Position numbers and translations under genes: made by a program | Assembly: GCA_022925895.1 (NCBI GenBank) | Contig: JAKSYS010000753.1 | Span: forward strand, 1-27,417 | DNA: 27,417 nt | Origin: Fragilaria crotonensis | Taxonomy: Eukaryota; Bacillariophyta; Fragilariophyceae; Fragilariales; Fragilariaceae | Direction: 5' to 3' | The notes under the pieces: generated by a model | The model's database searches: none | Told to the model about the DNA's origin: nothing | The model's input: only the letters and a program-made list of their open reading frames with translations | Shown here: one piece after another, positions 10,587 through 21,309 of the stretch | How positions within the stretch are numbered: the first letter of the stretch is position 1 | Layout of the letters: each line of letters opens with the position of its first letter

Positions 10587-12035
10587 TTAAAGCTGCATAC
10601 TTGGGTGCAACGCACGTGACACATTCGTAGCAATCACATTTTCAAACAATGTATCGTAGAGTCCCATGTCATCCTTGGGGACAATTCTGCGCTTTTTGGC
10701 GTCTGGTTCACACACTTGCTTGGCACTCTTTCGATCACGTCGGCGTTCCACAAAAACATTCAACAACTCATTGTTAAAAACGCCTCCGCGTGAAACACGG
10801 TCTTCAACTACCAAATCATACAATTCATTGTACCTTTCCAAACCAGCCTCCGACCATCCAATACCGGATGTTTCGGCAACCGGCTTGCGTGCTACACTGC
10901 AACGTTTTGTTTTTCTCGAGAACGTGTACTTCGGCGCCTAAGACCAATCAAAACTCAGTTGTTAGTGGCAATCTTATTAACACCACGTTGGTGATTTCCA
11001 CACTGATAATTACAAACGTACCACAAGCGCACGTGGGGGTGCCGTGTCCAAACTGTGTCCCTGTTGATTAGTGTATATCTTTGTTTACGAGGCGACTGTC
11101 GTGAGTCATTGCGTGATACGGAAATCATAACACATACATTCAGAACTTAACGTACCTTGCGATGTTCTTCTTCAATTTCCGCCATCCACGTAGCACTGTA
11201 ATTGATTAAAACAAGCAGTAAAAACGCTTCGTCACTAATCGACAAAATGTATTCATGAAAATTGGCAGCGTTGTCACCACAGTACTGTGTCATGATAGCG
11301 TCGCGGTTCCAAATGCTTGACTTGACAACACAAGGCGCATAGATGTCGATTATATGAACATAATTAACAATGTTGGAGCGCATTGCCAATAATGTCTGAA
11401 TGTCGTCATCGCTGCCACTATTGCGTTTAAAGTTTGGGATACGACCATTAACGCCATCTGCCATATAATGTGTAAGTTTTAACAAACGACACGGTGGCTT
11501 ATACTGTTACCAACACGTACCTCGGAAACGCAATCGCATTGTTTTAATGACATTATTGCGATGATCCGTATGCGTTGCAATGACAACCTTACGCATTGTA
11601 GCCCACCATTCTAATGTTGCGTCTTTTATGGGGAGGTTGCAACTCTTTATCACAAGGCCACAAACAGAAGTAGCGCGTTGATCGTACATCCCATGTAAGT
11701 CCTTTTTAAAAAACTTGAGACGCCGGAACAATACGTTTTTAACGCAGTTACGTACCAAAATGCGCCTGCCTTCTGGCGTCATTTTACCGGTCATGTCGGT
11801 GGTTTCATGGTGAAGTTCCATGTTTGAAATACATGCACTTGGCATTACCAAATGCATCGTATCCGGTTCGACCAAAGCTTGTATTTGATCATTGGCAGGC
11901 AATGCATGATACTGTCTTGAAGGAGCACGCATGTTAGTCGCGTTGGCGTTATGATCACATTTAGTAATGCGATTCAAGTCGTCGTCAATGTCAAGGCCAA
12001 GTCCTTGAAAGTTCAGTTTTTTTATTTTTGCTCAT
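10587..12035 (-). CDS. TE2 accessory protein, three exons, function unknown
   Basis: Exons 12035-11521, 11457-11156 and 10937-10587. Introns are 63 nt (11520-11458, GTACGT...CAG) and 218 nt (11155-10938, GTACGT...TAG), and both junctions keep the frame. The ATG at 12035 (MSKNKK) joins the rest only if the A7 run (T7 at 12017-12023 on +) is one base shorter; then the spliced length is exactly 389 codons (388 aa). Pieces include RRILVRNCVKNVLFRRLKFF, EWWATMRKVVIATHTDHRNN, SISDEAFLLLVLINYSATWM and GIGWSEAGLERYNELYDLVV, then a basic stretch KKRRIVPK. This order (WWxxxRK helix, SDEAFxLLxLxNY, GWSxxGLxRYNEL) matches a family I recall as repeated in diatoms and without known function. A DNA-binding or structural role in transposition is a guess. 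Confidence 0.75.
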
Positions 12036-12741
12036 TGTTGCAACAACTAAGGATTATGACATGATGGGAAGGAAATGACATGCATTCAAATGAAATATTT
12101 GTTGCATTAATCTGCGCGAAAGTTGTTTTGAAAATAATAGTTAATTCAAATGAATTATACTTAAACAAGTTTGGGTAGAGATCGTATCATTGATGATTTA
12201 AGTAGCGCACATTATCAACTCTCCGAGTGCGTACGGGACACACATTATTATTACATAGACTAGACTAGAAGAAGTAAAAAGTACTACTGTGCAAAAGGTG
12301 TGTTTACACTGCGATGCACCAATTTGTATTACTAAGATTGTGTGCATAGTAGGGCATACAGTCGCTACCTGCAGTGCTATGCATTGGAGTACTTAATACA
12401 GTGCACGAATTTTCAGTAGCCGTACTACCGTACGCGTAGGGACATTCGCGACCCGTATTCTGAATAGCCGTTATTCCAACGTTAAGTTTCCCGACTTTTT
12501 CAACTCGTGAGATTTGCACAAAGTGAACTGTTGTTGTCCCCATTCACTCTCATCACTTCCTTCATCATTCTTTTCTCAAACTTTGCTTCTTTTCAAAAAC
12601 GATCACCCATTGTAAGTATTGCCATCAGACAGATGCCATGTGGCGATTTTGTTCGAATCAGAGGTCAAACCATTGTGTTTTTGCAAAGAAGTGACATGTG
12701 TTGAAATGAAGATCGTTTGCTGTCAGCACTGCACCGTATTG

Positions 12742-12768
12742 CTGTACAGTACTGTACAGTACTGTACA
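12742..12768. repeat. Tandem palindromic 10-mer CTGTACAGTA
   Basis: Two full units and a partial third of CTGTACAGTA. Each unit contains the palindrome CTGTACAG. It lies in the divergent spacer and could be an operator-like site; only the sequence pattern supports this. Confidence 0.75.
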
Positions 12769-12832
12769 CCATTACTGCCATATCATTCCTACGTGACTAG
12801 TGCAGTGGTGCGGCATAATTTTGTACTGTCAC

Positions 12833-12884
12833 ACGGTGCGACAGTACTGTTACATACACCATACGGTGCGACAGTACTGTTACA
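12833..12884. repeat. 22-nt direct repeat pair at 30-nt spacing
   Basis: ACGGTGCGACAGTACTGTTA plus CA occurs at 12833-12854 and 12863-12884, start to start 30 nt. The unit carries the core CAGTACTG, itself palindromic and related to the neighbouring 10-mer repeat. Confidence 0.8.
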
Positions 12885-13310
12885 GACACATTACGTAGCC
12901 CACATACGGCAAAGCAGTAACAAAACAACTCGCCACCTCTAACAACTGCGATGTGCTCCTCTCTCATGATTGCCTTCTTTGCTCTCTCCCGCAGCAGGTT
13001 CATCAAACGATTTATTTGAATTGTTTTCGTTTCTTTGTTGCTGCGGCTGTGACAATTCAACCAACCAGTATTTTTGAGGCAAGGATTCATACACCAATTG
13101 CACATTAGCTGTGGGGGCTAGTCACCTGCGAGAATCTTGCTCTTGATTGAGTATTGCTGACTCCACGTCGTGATTCACTAGCGAAGCAGCGTGTGCTTGT
13201 GGTTACGTGTATTCCTTGACAAAAAACAGTCACCAAGATTCATTCGAGGATTCTGTTTTCATCAAAGATCATTGGCTGGAGATTGTCACAGCATCGTCAT
13301 CAACCGAGTC

Positions 13311-16300
13311 ATGGAAGCCGGTCGTAAAATCGCCAAAGAAGGCAACAGCAATACGAAGGATAATGAAGATCCCACCTCAGACGAATTAAGTGAGACCGTT
13401 GCTGCCATTAATGTAACGCATGACATGAATAAAGACGAAAGTGCAGAGAGCAAAATCCCAAAATCCCAAGAAGGGATGGCGAAAATGGAAAGCATGTTTC
13501 TTGCTATTGCAAAGCTTGATCCTGTAACAAATGTGACCGACTCACTCACGAATCTTGAAACACACCAGGCGGATCATGCAATGCTTTCCTCTGGGGATGA
13601 AAACCAACCAACAATTCATGACGTTGATGCTACTGATTCCAAAGCAACAAAATCCACCAGAGCACCATTAAAGCCAACAACGTTGAACGATCCCATTGAC
13701 GTTGATGCGACCATTCTTGTTCCGCCAGATATCGATGTCCTTGCCTCTCGAGACGACGAGGTTGCTTTTATTATTCCCCAGCAACTCAAATCCGTTTATG
13801 GATTCACTGGTGTAGACGAATTTCTGATGAAGGATAACGACGCTCGCAATGCCAGGCATGCAGTGAGATCTGCATTTGATTTGCAACCAAAAACTGGCGG
13901 ATATGGAGAGATTGATCTTTACCGCTGCCGGCATTGGTACAAAGATCTCCGATTTGCATCGCTTATTGACAAACCCGGCGATGGTGATCACACTTGGTAT
14001 TTTCGCCTTGTTGTCATAAACCCATCTGCTCCCGATTGGAAACTGGTGAAAAACAAACATTTGCAGCCACGCATTGCCAAGTTCAAGGAGTTGGCACTTA
14101 AGTTTTATGTCAGTGGCTTTGCTCCAAAGTCAACAACAACATCGTCAATTCGGGTAGCATTGGAAAATCAGATTACTATCATGATTGTAACGAAGAAGAA
14201 AGCAGGACCCATCCATACGTGGAAACCGATGTGGGAAGAAAAAAATCAAGGAATGAAGGTTGTTGCAGCTGTCACCTTTAGTAGAACGTTTCCTTCGCGA
14301 AAGGAAAGCATGATGTTGCGGCATTCATTTCCTGGCTTCTTGTTGCCAAGCATGATGCAACGCACCCAACGCAAATTAATGGCTGGCGCAGGCAAGGGTT
14401 TGGATTATTTTTGATTATTGCAATGATCAAATATTGTTATGCAAATGACATTGCTTGCAAGACAGTGGAATCTTTTGCAATCCTACGAACCATCTGCGTT
14501 TCATTTCTACACCATGCTTGGGTTTAAGCAAATAAACGATCATTTCGATGATGGGTTTTCAATGCTTCCGAGACATGTGAGGATCATTTGTCAGCATTCA
14601 AATCTGCGGAATTCAAAATTTCAATCTTCCATGCATATGAAAAGGATGATCCCAAATCCGTTGTTTATCAACTCATGCATTTGCGTTCTGGATGCCTGCG
14701 TCATTTCCAACTTGCCCCTGCTGATGAAGCACAAGCTGTTTCACAGACGCATCTGACACAAACAATGCTTGGAAACTTTGGTGTGAATTTCCACCACCCA
14801 TAGTTCGCGGAATACGTCTGCACTATTCTGACTCTACTATGCGACAATTGTTTGTTGGCCTTCCTTTTGTGAAAGCATTGCTTCCACCTCCGTATGCAAG
14901 TGTTCCTCCTTTGACGACCATGTTTGTTAAAGGAGAAGTGCGTATTGAGCGTCGGCTGTTGCATACAGAAGCCCATGGAGTGAAATGGATGCAAAGTGGA
15001 GAGCTTGACTTGATGATGGCGATTCTTTTGTGCGATGGACGGTATCAAGATTTATGTTTTGTCATGCCATGCTGTTACTGTGATTCGATCGCAATTGCTT
15101 TTGCTAAGTTCGTCGAATATCAGCGTGCCTTAAAGATGGTCAAACTCGGCAAGGAACAAGATCTTGATCCTGTTAAGCTTGCGCAAGCCATCCTGGACCG
15201 ATTCAAAGCTCCTGTGACTCAACTTGCAAGCGATTATTGCAAGTTGAGAAACCACCTGGTGCAGCATGTGATTCACCCAAACCCGGGATCTTAGATCGTC
15301 GGATGATTGTCTTTCCATGCAACGAAAATGAAAGCCATTGAGTGCCACTTTTGTCTTTAACGCTGCGTACAACACGTCTGAAGCTGAAAAAGGAATAAAG
15401 ATGGATTGCGTGCGTGTTTTTTCGATACTGCAGTATGGACACAAATGGCCGACGCAATGTTCCAATTCCCAAGGCATCTTGTGGTTCTTGAATTTATGTT
15501 CGAGTTACGATGCACACGAAAAAACATTCGGACCCATCAGAAGGCAAGTTGGAGTGGCTGTCACCTTTTGGTGAAGCATTGGATGGAAATATGCTTGGCA
15601 CACCTACTTTTCCCGCACTTCATTTGCCTTTGAATTCCGACATTCTTCCGAAGCAATCCAACGATGACACTTACAATTGTGCCTTTGGTGTCATAGCAAC
15701 TTTAGCAATGGTCCTGCGTGATCTGATTGTTGATGATGCTACATTCGATGACCAATTCTCGGCGACAGCATTGGAGTTGAAAAAGTGTGCATTGAAGAAC
15801 GAAATGTATTGCGACATGCCATATAAGAATTTGCAACCACCTTGGGTATCGCTGCCCAAAATCAAGAGGGAATCTTTTCTTCCCGAGTTGCGAGAGCAGT
15901 GGTTTGTCTTATTCGACCGTTTGGCAAAGCTTCAATTCGATGTTGAGCCCAAGAAACTTTTTGCTGATTATCTTGTCCCTGATGTTTACACAAACAACTT
16001 GCCTCTAATCTCGCAATGGCCAGTTGGAAACCAAGACATTTTGTTGGAAGCAAAGGCAGCACCTTCGCCATCGCCGAAAAAGGTCCGTGCTCAGACGCAA
16101 CGAAAGCTTTTGCCAAAGGCACGGCTCAAGACGGGAACAACAATCCAATCTGATTCGACTGCGTTATCTGCAATTCATGAGCAGAATGAAGCATCAAAGC
16201 CAACAAACGACGAAGCGGCAAGAGTGAACATTAATCACTCCGACGAAGCCAATGTTTTGACGCAATCTGACCATGTGGCAACAAACGACAACAATCGTAT

Positions 16301-18252
16301 TGAAGGAGCCAATGTTTTGTTGCTAACGCCAGAAAAAGGAAGTGCGAATATGGATGTTCCCGAAAGCGCAGCTGGTGCATCAATGGAAAGGGCTGTATTA
16401 AATGCTGACGTGCAGACAGAGGCAAGCGCAAACATCACACAAAGTCAAACCTTGGCATCCGATACGAAAGCATTCGAACCAAAACCGCTCGTTGTTCCTT
16501 TGAAGCGCAAAACGGATGCAGTTGAAGATATGGCGGAGGCGTTTCTTAAGAAGATTCGAATCAAAGATCCCCTCGATGCAAAGAAACTGGAAAAGGCTAT
16601 TATTCCTTTCCCAGATCCAACACCAAAGTTCTGTACGCAATCAAAGGCACTGTGTGAGAAGCTTGCTACAGAATACGGAGTTACTGGACTACCTACACCG
16701 ACCATTATGAAACGATCGGACTATGAAGCGGAAATTGAAGAGTACATCGAGCAAAGCTTCAAGGCTTGGAAATGGCATACAAAGGCTCAGCATCAAGCTG
16801 AGCTTGATCGCTGGGCAAGGAAGAAAAATATTAATGGTATTTCCAAGGAGACCATTCGTGACATTGACATGATGATCAAAGCCTTGCAAGACGAGCGAGC
16901 AAAATTCCGAAAATTCTTTGCCAACGAATTTAAGTGCACTCAGAAAACATTGGTACAGAGTGTGAGGTTTGATAAAGCAACGAATTCATTCCGAGCGAAA
17001 TTGGTTTGGACAGAGGAGGTTCCGGTCTTTCCACCTCAAACCAACAACCAAAAGCAAAAGACTCCACAGAAAGCATCGCATTATGATTACATTCGGCAAG
17101 AAGAAGAAATCGATGTGGAGGAAGAATGGGTCAAATCTGAATTCCAACCCATGTTTGATCAAATCATAAATATGCGCCAGGAGGAATCCAACTGGACTCA
17201 GGTTCCGCGAGATGTGGAAGTCTTTATTGGTAAGAAAAAGATCATCCGAATTCGATATTGCCCAGAAAGAAAAAGCAGAATTGTCGACACTGCTGAATTG
17301 GATAAAAGAATTGAGAAGGAAATTGAAGAAATTGAAATGGAACGACGCAAATCCTCTCAGAAAAACGCAAGGAAGATCAGAGAAAGGCATTACTGATAAA
17401 CCCGCGAAAGCGGTTATATCAGAACAGAGGCTCTTGCGTTCTTCTCTGAATAAGGATGTTCTCAAAGGTTTGGATGCCACAGATGAGGATGATGACTGGT
17501 GGGATTCTCAGTTGAAGAATTTGAAGGCTTTGAAAGACCCTCCTCCACGAAAGACAATTACAGTTGAAGGCAAATGGCTTGGAAAGACATCGGATGGTAA
17601 AACGCCAACACTGGAAGAAGATTACGTCCGCAAAACCTTTGGCGATTGCTTCACTGATGAATTGAAACAATCTAAACGAGGCTGGGTTGACATCCCCGTT
17701 GGTGATTTTAAGCAATCTCGCTTGAACCAGCATCCTGAGTTAAAGGTGATTGGCGCACCTGCAATTCAATTCGTCCAATCTGAAGGAAAGGATTTGTGTG
17801 TGAGTAAGTCTCTTGCATCGGCCTTCTTTGCATTGGGATGGCACGATGATGCATCAAAGATTGACGCATTCGGCGAGGAAATCTTGAAAGGCGCAGTTGT
17901 TGATGCATTGCGGAGGGTGGTTAAGCATGCAAGAACTTTACTTCCAACTTGGATTGTGATTAAAAAACTTCCAAGTTCATTCGATTGGAAAGTTGATTTA
18001 AAAGAGGATGAGGTTGTGCTTGGCGTCTTGCAAGCCTCTGACGACAGTTGTTCTCATGCAGTTACCATCCATGGGGATTTTATCTATGATGCAAATGAGA
18101 CAATTGCTCTACGTCTGTGCGATGAGGCATTGGATTATTGCACTTCCTCCGAAACGGTGCAAAGTAAATTTGTTGCTTTCAAACTTGGCTTCCGGTTCTT
18201 TTATGAAGGTAAGAGACCATTGAGACGTTCCAAAATGAGGCTGCCTGCATAA
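13311..18252 (+). CDS. TE2 giant multidomain protein: GNAT-like, Ulp1/C48-like protease and papain-like protease; ten frame breaks
   Basis: About 1,645 codons from ATG 13311 (MEAGRKIAKEG) if frame breaks are bridged. Order: disordered charged N-terminus; a region with VVAAVTFSRTF, GAGKGLDYF and SAFHFYTMLGFKQ that fits a GNAT acetyltransferase fold (14150-14560, tentative); a spacer; an Ulp1/SENP-like domain (about 14985-15720) with WMQSGELDLMMAILL, MIVFPCNENESH (His at 15333-15338), a Gln in PKQSNDDTYNC and catalytic Cys at 15678-15680; a long charged, helical linker; and a C-terminal papain-like domain with DLCVSKSLASA (Cys 17797-17799), HAVTIHG (His 18055-18057) and YDAN (Asp 18088, Asn 18094). 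Breaks lie at 14408-14412, 14473-14476, 14577-14582, 14797-14799, 15282-15284, 15338-15340, 15417-15422, 15468-15470, 15519-15524 and 17361-17365, almost all in homopolymers. Ulp1-like proteases recur in plant and algal DNA transposons. It could alternatively be two or more genes. Confidence 0.72.
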
Positions 18253-18283
18253 AAATATGCATCATGCCCTTGATTTCATTGAA

Positions 18284-18371
18284 TAACGCAGCAAGCGTTA
18301 CAAAACCCATCAGTTGAAGGAAACAATGGGGAAAGTATGCATGACGATATCCTTATCAGAATGTAAGGATA
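18284..18371. other. Two short hairpins between convergent TE2 genes
   Basis: TAACGC-AGCAA-GCGTTA (18284-18300) and TATCCTTA-TCAGAATG-TAAGGATA (18348-18371) lie in the 138-nt gap between the two convergent stop codons. They may mark 3'-end formation for both transcripts; only position and symmetry support this. Confidence 0.4.
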
Positions 18372-18390
18372 AATTTATATAAATAATTAT

Positions 18391-21309
18391 TCAGTAATCG
18401 CCATCTTCTTCCTCCTCCTCCTCTTCTTCAACATTGTCATCGAAGTCAATTGATTTCTCTTCGTCCGAACTATCCGTATGCATTTCCTCGTCATCGTCGT
18501 CGTCAGAAGAGGATGAATATTCATCAACCGGTTTCGTGAACTCGGAAGCCCAACTGTCCAATGGCAAGGCTTCTAGAACTTTTGACATGTCGGGCTTAAT
18601 CGAAATAACAAAACATGGGCCCACAATATTGGATGGTAGAATGACAAGGTATTCAGAGGACCAACACCATTCCGTCAATAGCACTGATTGAACACCGGTC
18701 CGTTCGGTAGTGCTTTGGACTACCAAATGATATGGTTCTGCATTGAGAGCATCCACGGCACAGATCACAACAGCAGCCAGACGGCAGGGAAACGCCGTTT
18801 TGATGTACGTGTTGGTTTTGGTATCCATCACCTCGAACAAGACATTCATCCAATCGTTAATCGGATTGTCGGATTGATACGCAGGATGGCAACGAAACGT
18901 ATATTGGTCACGCACATATTCGGTACAGAAACGGACGTGTGGGCCAAATGTGGTCCACATAAATTCCATCAATGGTGTTGGCAAATGCATCAACCGCACA
19001 TCGGTCTTGGTTGCCCACTGAACGTTTAACATCATATTGGTATTCCGAAACAACACTCCAAATGTTGCATTGCCAGTTGATTCAAAAATAGATGCTGCGT
19101 CCACAGACGGGACACTTACCGCCGTGTTGGCGTCCCCCCAGATTCGTGAATGAACCTCAGCAATCATTAACGAATACGATAAACGTTGAGCTGCCTGCAA
19201 TTCGTACAAAGCACCTGTATGTCGTTTTTGAGCTCTGCGACCTGGCTGTTTTGCCACAGGAATCAACAATGACTCCGGGCGTTGTGCGCAATAATTTATG
19301 GGGGCACCGAAACGTTCCATGTCGTTAAGGATGTGCTTCAATTCATGGAATTTTGGAAATTTCCATGTCTTTTTTTTAAACAAGGGAATATCCTTCTTGC
19401 ACATCTCCATCAGTTTTGTAATCGCATCTGAGACTTGTAAAACGGATTCGTCATGATGTTCAGCTGTCCAATAGGTAGGTTGATTGAGCCACTGGTCAAA
19501 GCACAACAGTGCTTCAAACACATTAATAACCTTTCGTAAACTGGTGCGATCCTTTTGTTGCAGCGCTTTGGATAAAATGATCCACCCTTCATCATATTGG
19601 GCAAGTATGACGAACAAGAATACCAATCCCACACGCTCGGCAGCAGATATCTTTGTTAGGTTGGTAATGCCGTTGCTGAAATCGGTTGCAGGATACACTT
19701 TGCGATATGTTTGGCGGTGCGATCTGTGAAAATGAACGGCCAACGCGTCCAAGGCAGCACGTCGGCGAGTTGGTACATTTTTAAGAACCAGAAATGTGAC
19801 CTTTTCAATTAAACCTTTTCGAAACGCATGGAGAGTTTCCACCGGAGTAGCGCCAAAAATGCCGCGCACTGGATCAGCCATGGGCACGTAATCAAACGCA
19901 TTATTAAGATAATGTTGCGACCACGGCGTACGCACTTTTTGATCGGGGTTGCTGGAGATGCGTGCCATGTCTGCAGCAACCAAAAAGGAACACGTAGCAT
20001 GTGGATTATCCAATTCCGCTGCTGTGACGTTGCACGCACGACAATGGCGTTGTATCCCGGTTGTGTGTGAGCCAAAACGACCACAGAGTGCATCGCCTTC
20101 TTGCATGTCTTGTATCACAAAGAGTATGCAACAAATGACGTCAACGCAGATTGCACCTCTGGGACCAAGAGGAAGTATAACATTGCGAAGGCGGGGTTCC
20201 GAAGTAGTGAAGGAGTGCAATACAGCATAAAGTTCCGCATGGTAATTGCGAATATTGTTTCCTTGAATTTGGGTTTGGTTTTGAGCCGACGATGTCTTTT
20301 GTTTTGGCAAAAATCCATGATAACCCCAGGCCTGAATTTTGCGACGAAAGGGTTCTTTAAAAATTGCTGGCGTAAACATGTATGGCTTCAAGGAAAAGCG
20401 ATCATTGCCGGTGACAGATGTGCGGTCAATCCATTGGATAATTGGCACAAAGAATTGACGTTCAGGATTGGTGATCATACGTTCATATGCATCACGATAC
20501 ACTTGACCAGAGATGGCATCACCAAGTTCACCTTGTGGTGATGCGTATGGCAGCAAGGGATTAACGGGGTCAATTAACAAGTTGTCAGCTGTCATCAGTT
20601 TTGGGTTCTGCAACAACCGCAAGAGTTGAGGCACAAAGTCAAACACAATAACATCACGAGGAGGACCATGAGGAGTGGTAACGTTTACAACCGATGGCAA
20701 GAATTGCGTTGCATTTTTCATACCCGAAAACAACAGATCAATGCTTCGCGAACGCGATAAACCACCATCAGGATAAAATGAATACCTTGCGGCATTGGCA
20801 CCTCTGGCCCATCTAAGCACAGAAGCAAATGCGTAGTCTGGAGCATTCATATCGTCCAATAATTTTAACAACGCAACCGTCCACTTTTGATCATCAGTGT
20901 ACAGCCATGGCTCTTCTTCATTGGAATCAACAACAAGGGGCAGGGTTGCATTTACTTCCCATGCGTAGCCTTCATCATTCGCGGCAAAGTCATCATCAGA
21001 AGGCGCGTCAGTTGTGTTTGTCGCCTCATCGTCGAGCATCGATGCCGACCACGTTTGTGTATTATGCATGTTGGCATTGTTAGGGTTTATCACGTCACGT
21101 CTCATCAGAGATGAAGGTATGGTGGAGACAAACACCACGTCATCTGCAATTGGTTGGTGTCTTGTGTCACCACCAGAAGAGGATTGATCAATGAACGACA
21201 GACAGGATGGGGAAAGTGCAAAATGCATCGTGTATCCTTTTTCATTGGAAAAGGATTGGCGTCGACTTCCACAGTCAGGATTGTGACACACATATCTTGA
21301 AGCCGACAT
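18391..21309 (-). CDS. Plavaka-type (CACTA/KDZ-related) transposase
   Basis: 972 aa, uninterrupted; the ATG at 21309 is chosen because MSASRYVCHNPDC starts the N-terminal zinc finger (C8, C13, H29, C36), while the open frame upstream has no ATG. RNase H-fold DDE features: FFVPIIQWIDRTSVTGND with first Asp D295; ILPLGPRGAICVDVICC; a DALCGRFGSHTTGIQRHC stretch with C423/C426 in the Cys insertion seen in TNP2/Plavaka enzymes; then FGATPVETLHAFRKGL (about 485-500); and WKFPKFHELKHILNDMERFG followed by RPESLLIPVAKQ, where E679 is the likely last catalytic acid. The acidic tail has a long Glu run. Catalyses cut-and-paste excision and insertion of TE2. Its intactness contrasts with the broken neighbour and suggests recent activity. 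Confidence 0.88.
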   Translation of the reverse strand: MSASRYVCHNPDCGSRRQSFSNEKGYTMHFALSPSCLSFIDQSSSGGDTRHQPIADDVVFVSTIPSSLMRRDVINPNNANMHNTQTWSASMLDDEATNTTDAPSDDDFAANDEGYAWEVNATLPLVVDSNEEEPWLYTDDQKWTVALLKLLDDMNAPDYAFASVLRWARGANAARYSFYPDGGLSRSRSIDLLFSGMKNATQFLPSVVNVTTPHGPPRDVIVFDFVPQLLRLLQNPKLMTADNLLIDPVNPLLPYASPQGELGDAISGQVYRDAYERMITNPERQFFVPIIQWIDRTSVTGNDRFSLKPYMFTPAIFKEPFRRKIQAWGYHGFLPKQKTSSAQNQTQIQGNNIRNYHAELYAVLHSFTTSEPRLRNVILPLGPRGAICVDVICCILFVIQDMQEGDALCGRFGSHTTGIQRHCRACNVTAAELDNPHATCSFLVAADMARISSNPDQKVRTPWSQHYLNNAFDYVPMADPVRGIFGATPVETLHAFRKGLIEKVTFLVLKNVPTRRRAALDALAVHFHRSHRQTYRKVYPATDFSNGITNLTKISAAERVGLVFLFVILAQYDEGWIILSKALQQKDRTSLRKVINVFEALLCFDQWLNQPTYWTAEHHDESVLQVSDAITKLMEMCKKDIPLFKKKTWKFPKFHELKHILNDMERFGAPINYCAQRPESLLIPVAKQPGRRAQKRHTGALYELQAAQRLSYSLMIAEVHSRIWGDANTAVSVPSVDAASIFESTGNATFGVLFRNTNMMLNVQWATKTDVRLMHLPTPLMEFMWTTFGPHVRFCTEYVRDQYTFRCHPAYQSDNPINDWMNVLFEVMDTKTNTYIKTAFPCRLAAVVICAVDALNAEPYHLVVQSTTERTGVQSVLLTEWCWSSEYLVILPSNIVGPCFVISIKPDMSKVLEALPLDSWASEFTKPVDEYSSSSDDDDDEEMHTDSSDEEKSIDFDDNVEEEEEEEEDGDY

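Larger units (their letters stand above)
12036..13310. promoter_or_regulatory. TE2 divergent intergenic region
   Basis: The 1.3-kb spacer between two divergently transcribed TE2 genes presumably holds both promoters. It contains the GTAC-rich repeats listed separately. A minus-strand open frame at about 13105-12797 was considered but its lower part is made of the repeats. No supportable gene seen. Confidence 0.4.

Noticed and set aside
12797-13105. 102-codon minus-strand open frame in the TE2 spacer
   Set aside because: Half of it is the 22-nt repeat pair read as protein; no family resemblance.
13191-13310. Open frame extending the TE2 giant protein 40 codons upstream
   Set aside because: No ATG in that extension; the first in-frame ATG is 13311.
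14408-15524. Programmed ribosomal frameshifting to express the TE2 giant protein
   Set aside because: Nine sites with both directions needed and no shared slippery motif make this implausible; run-length errors or decay explain it better.
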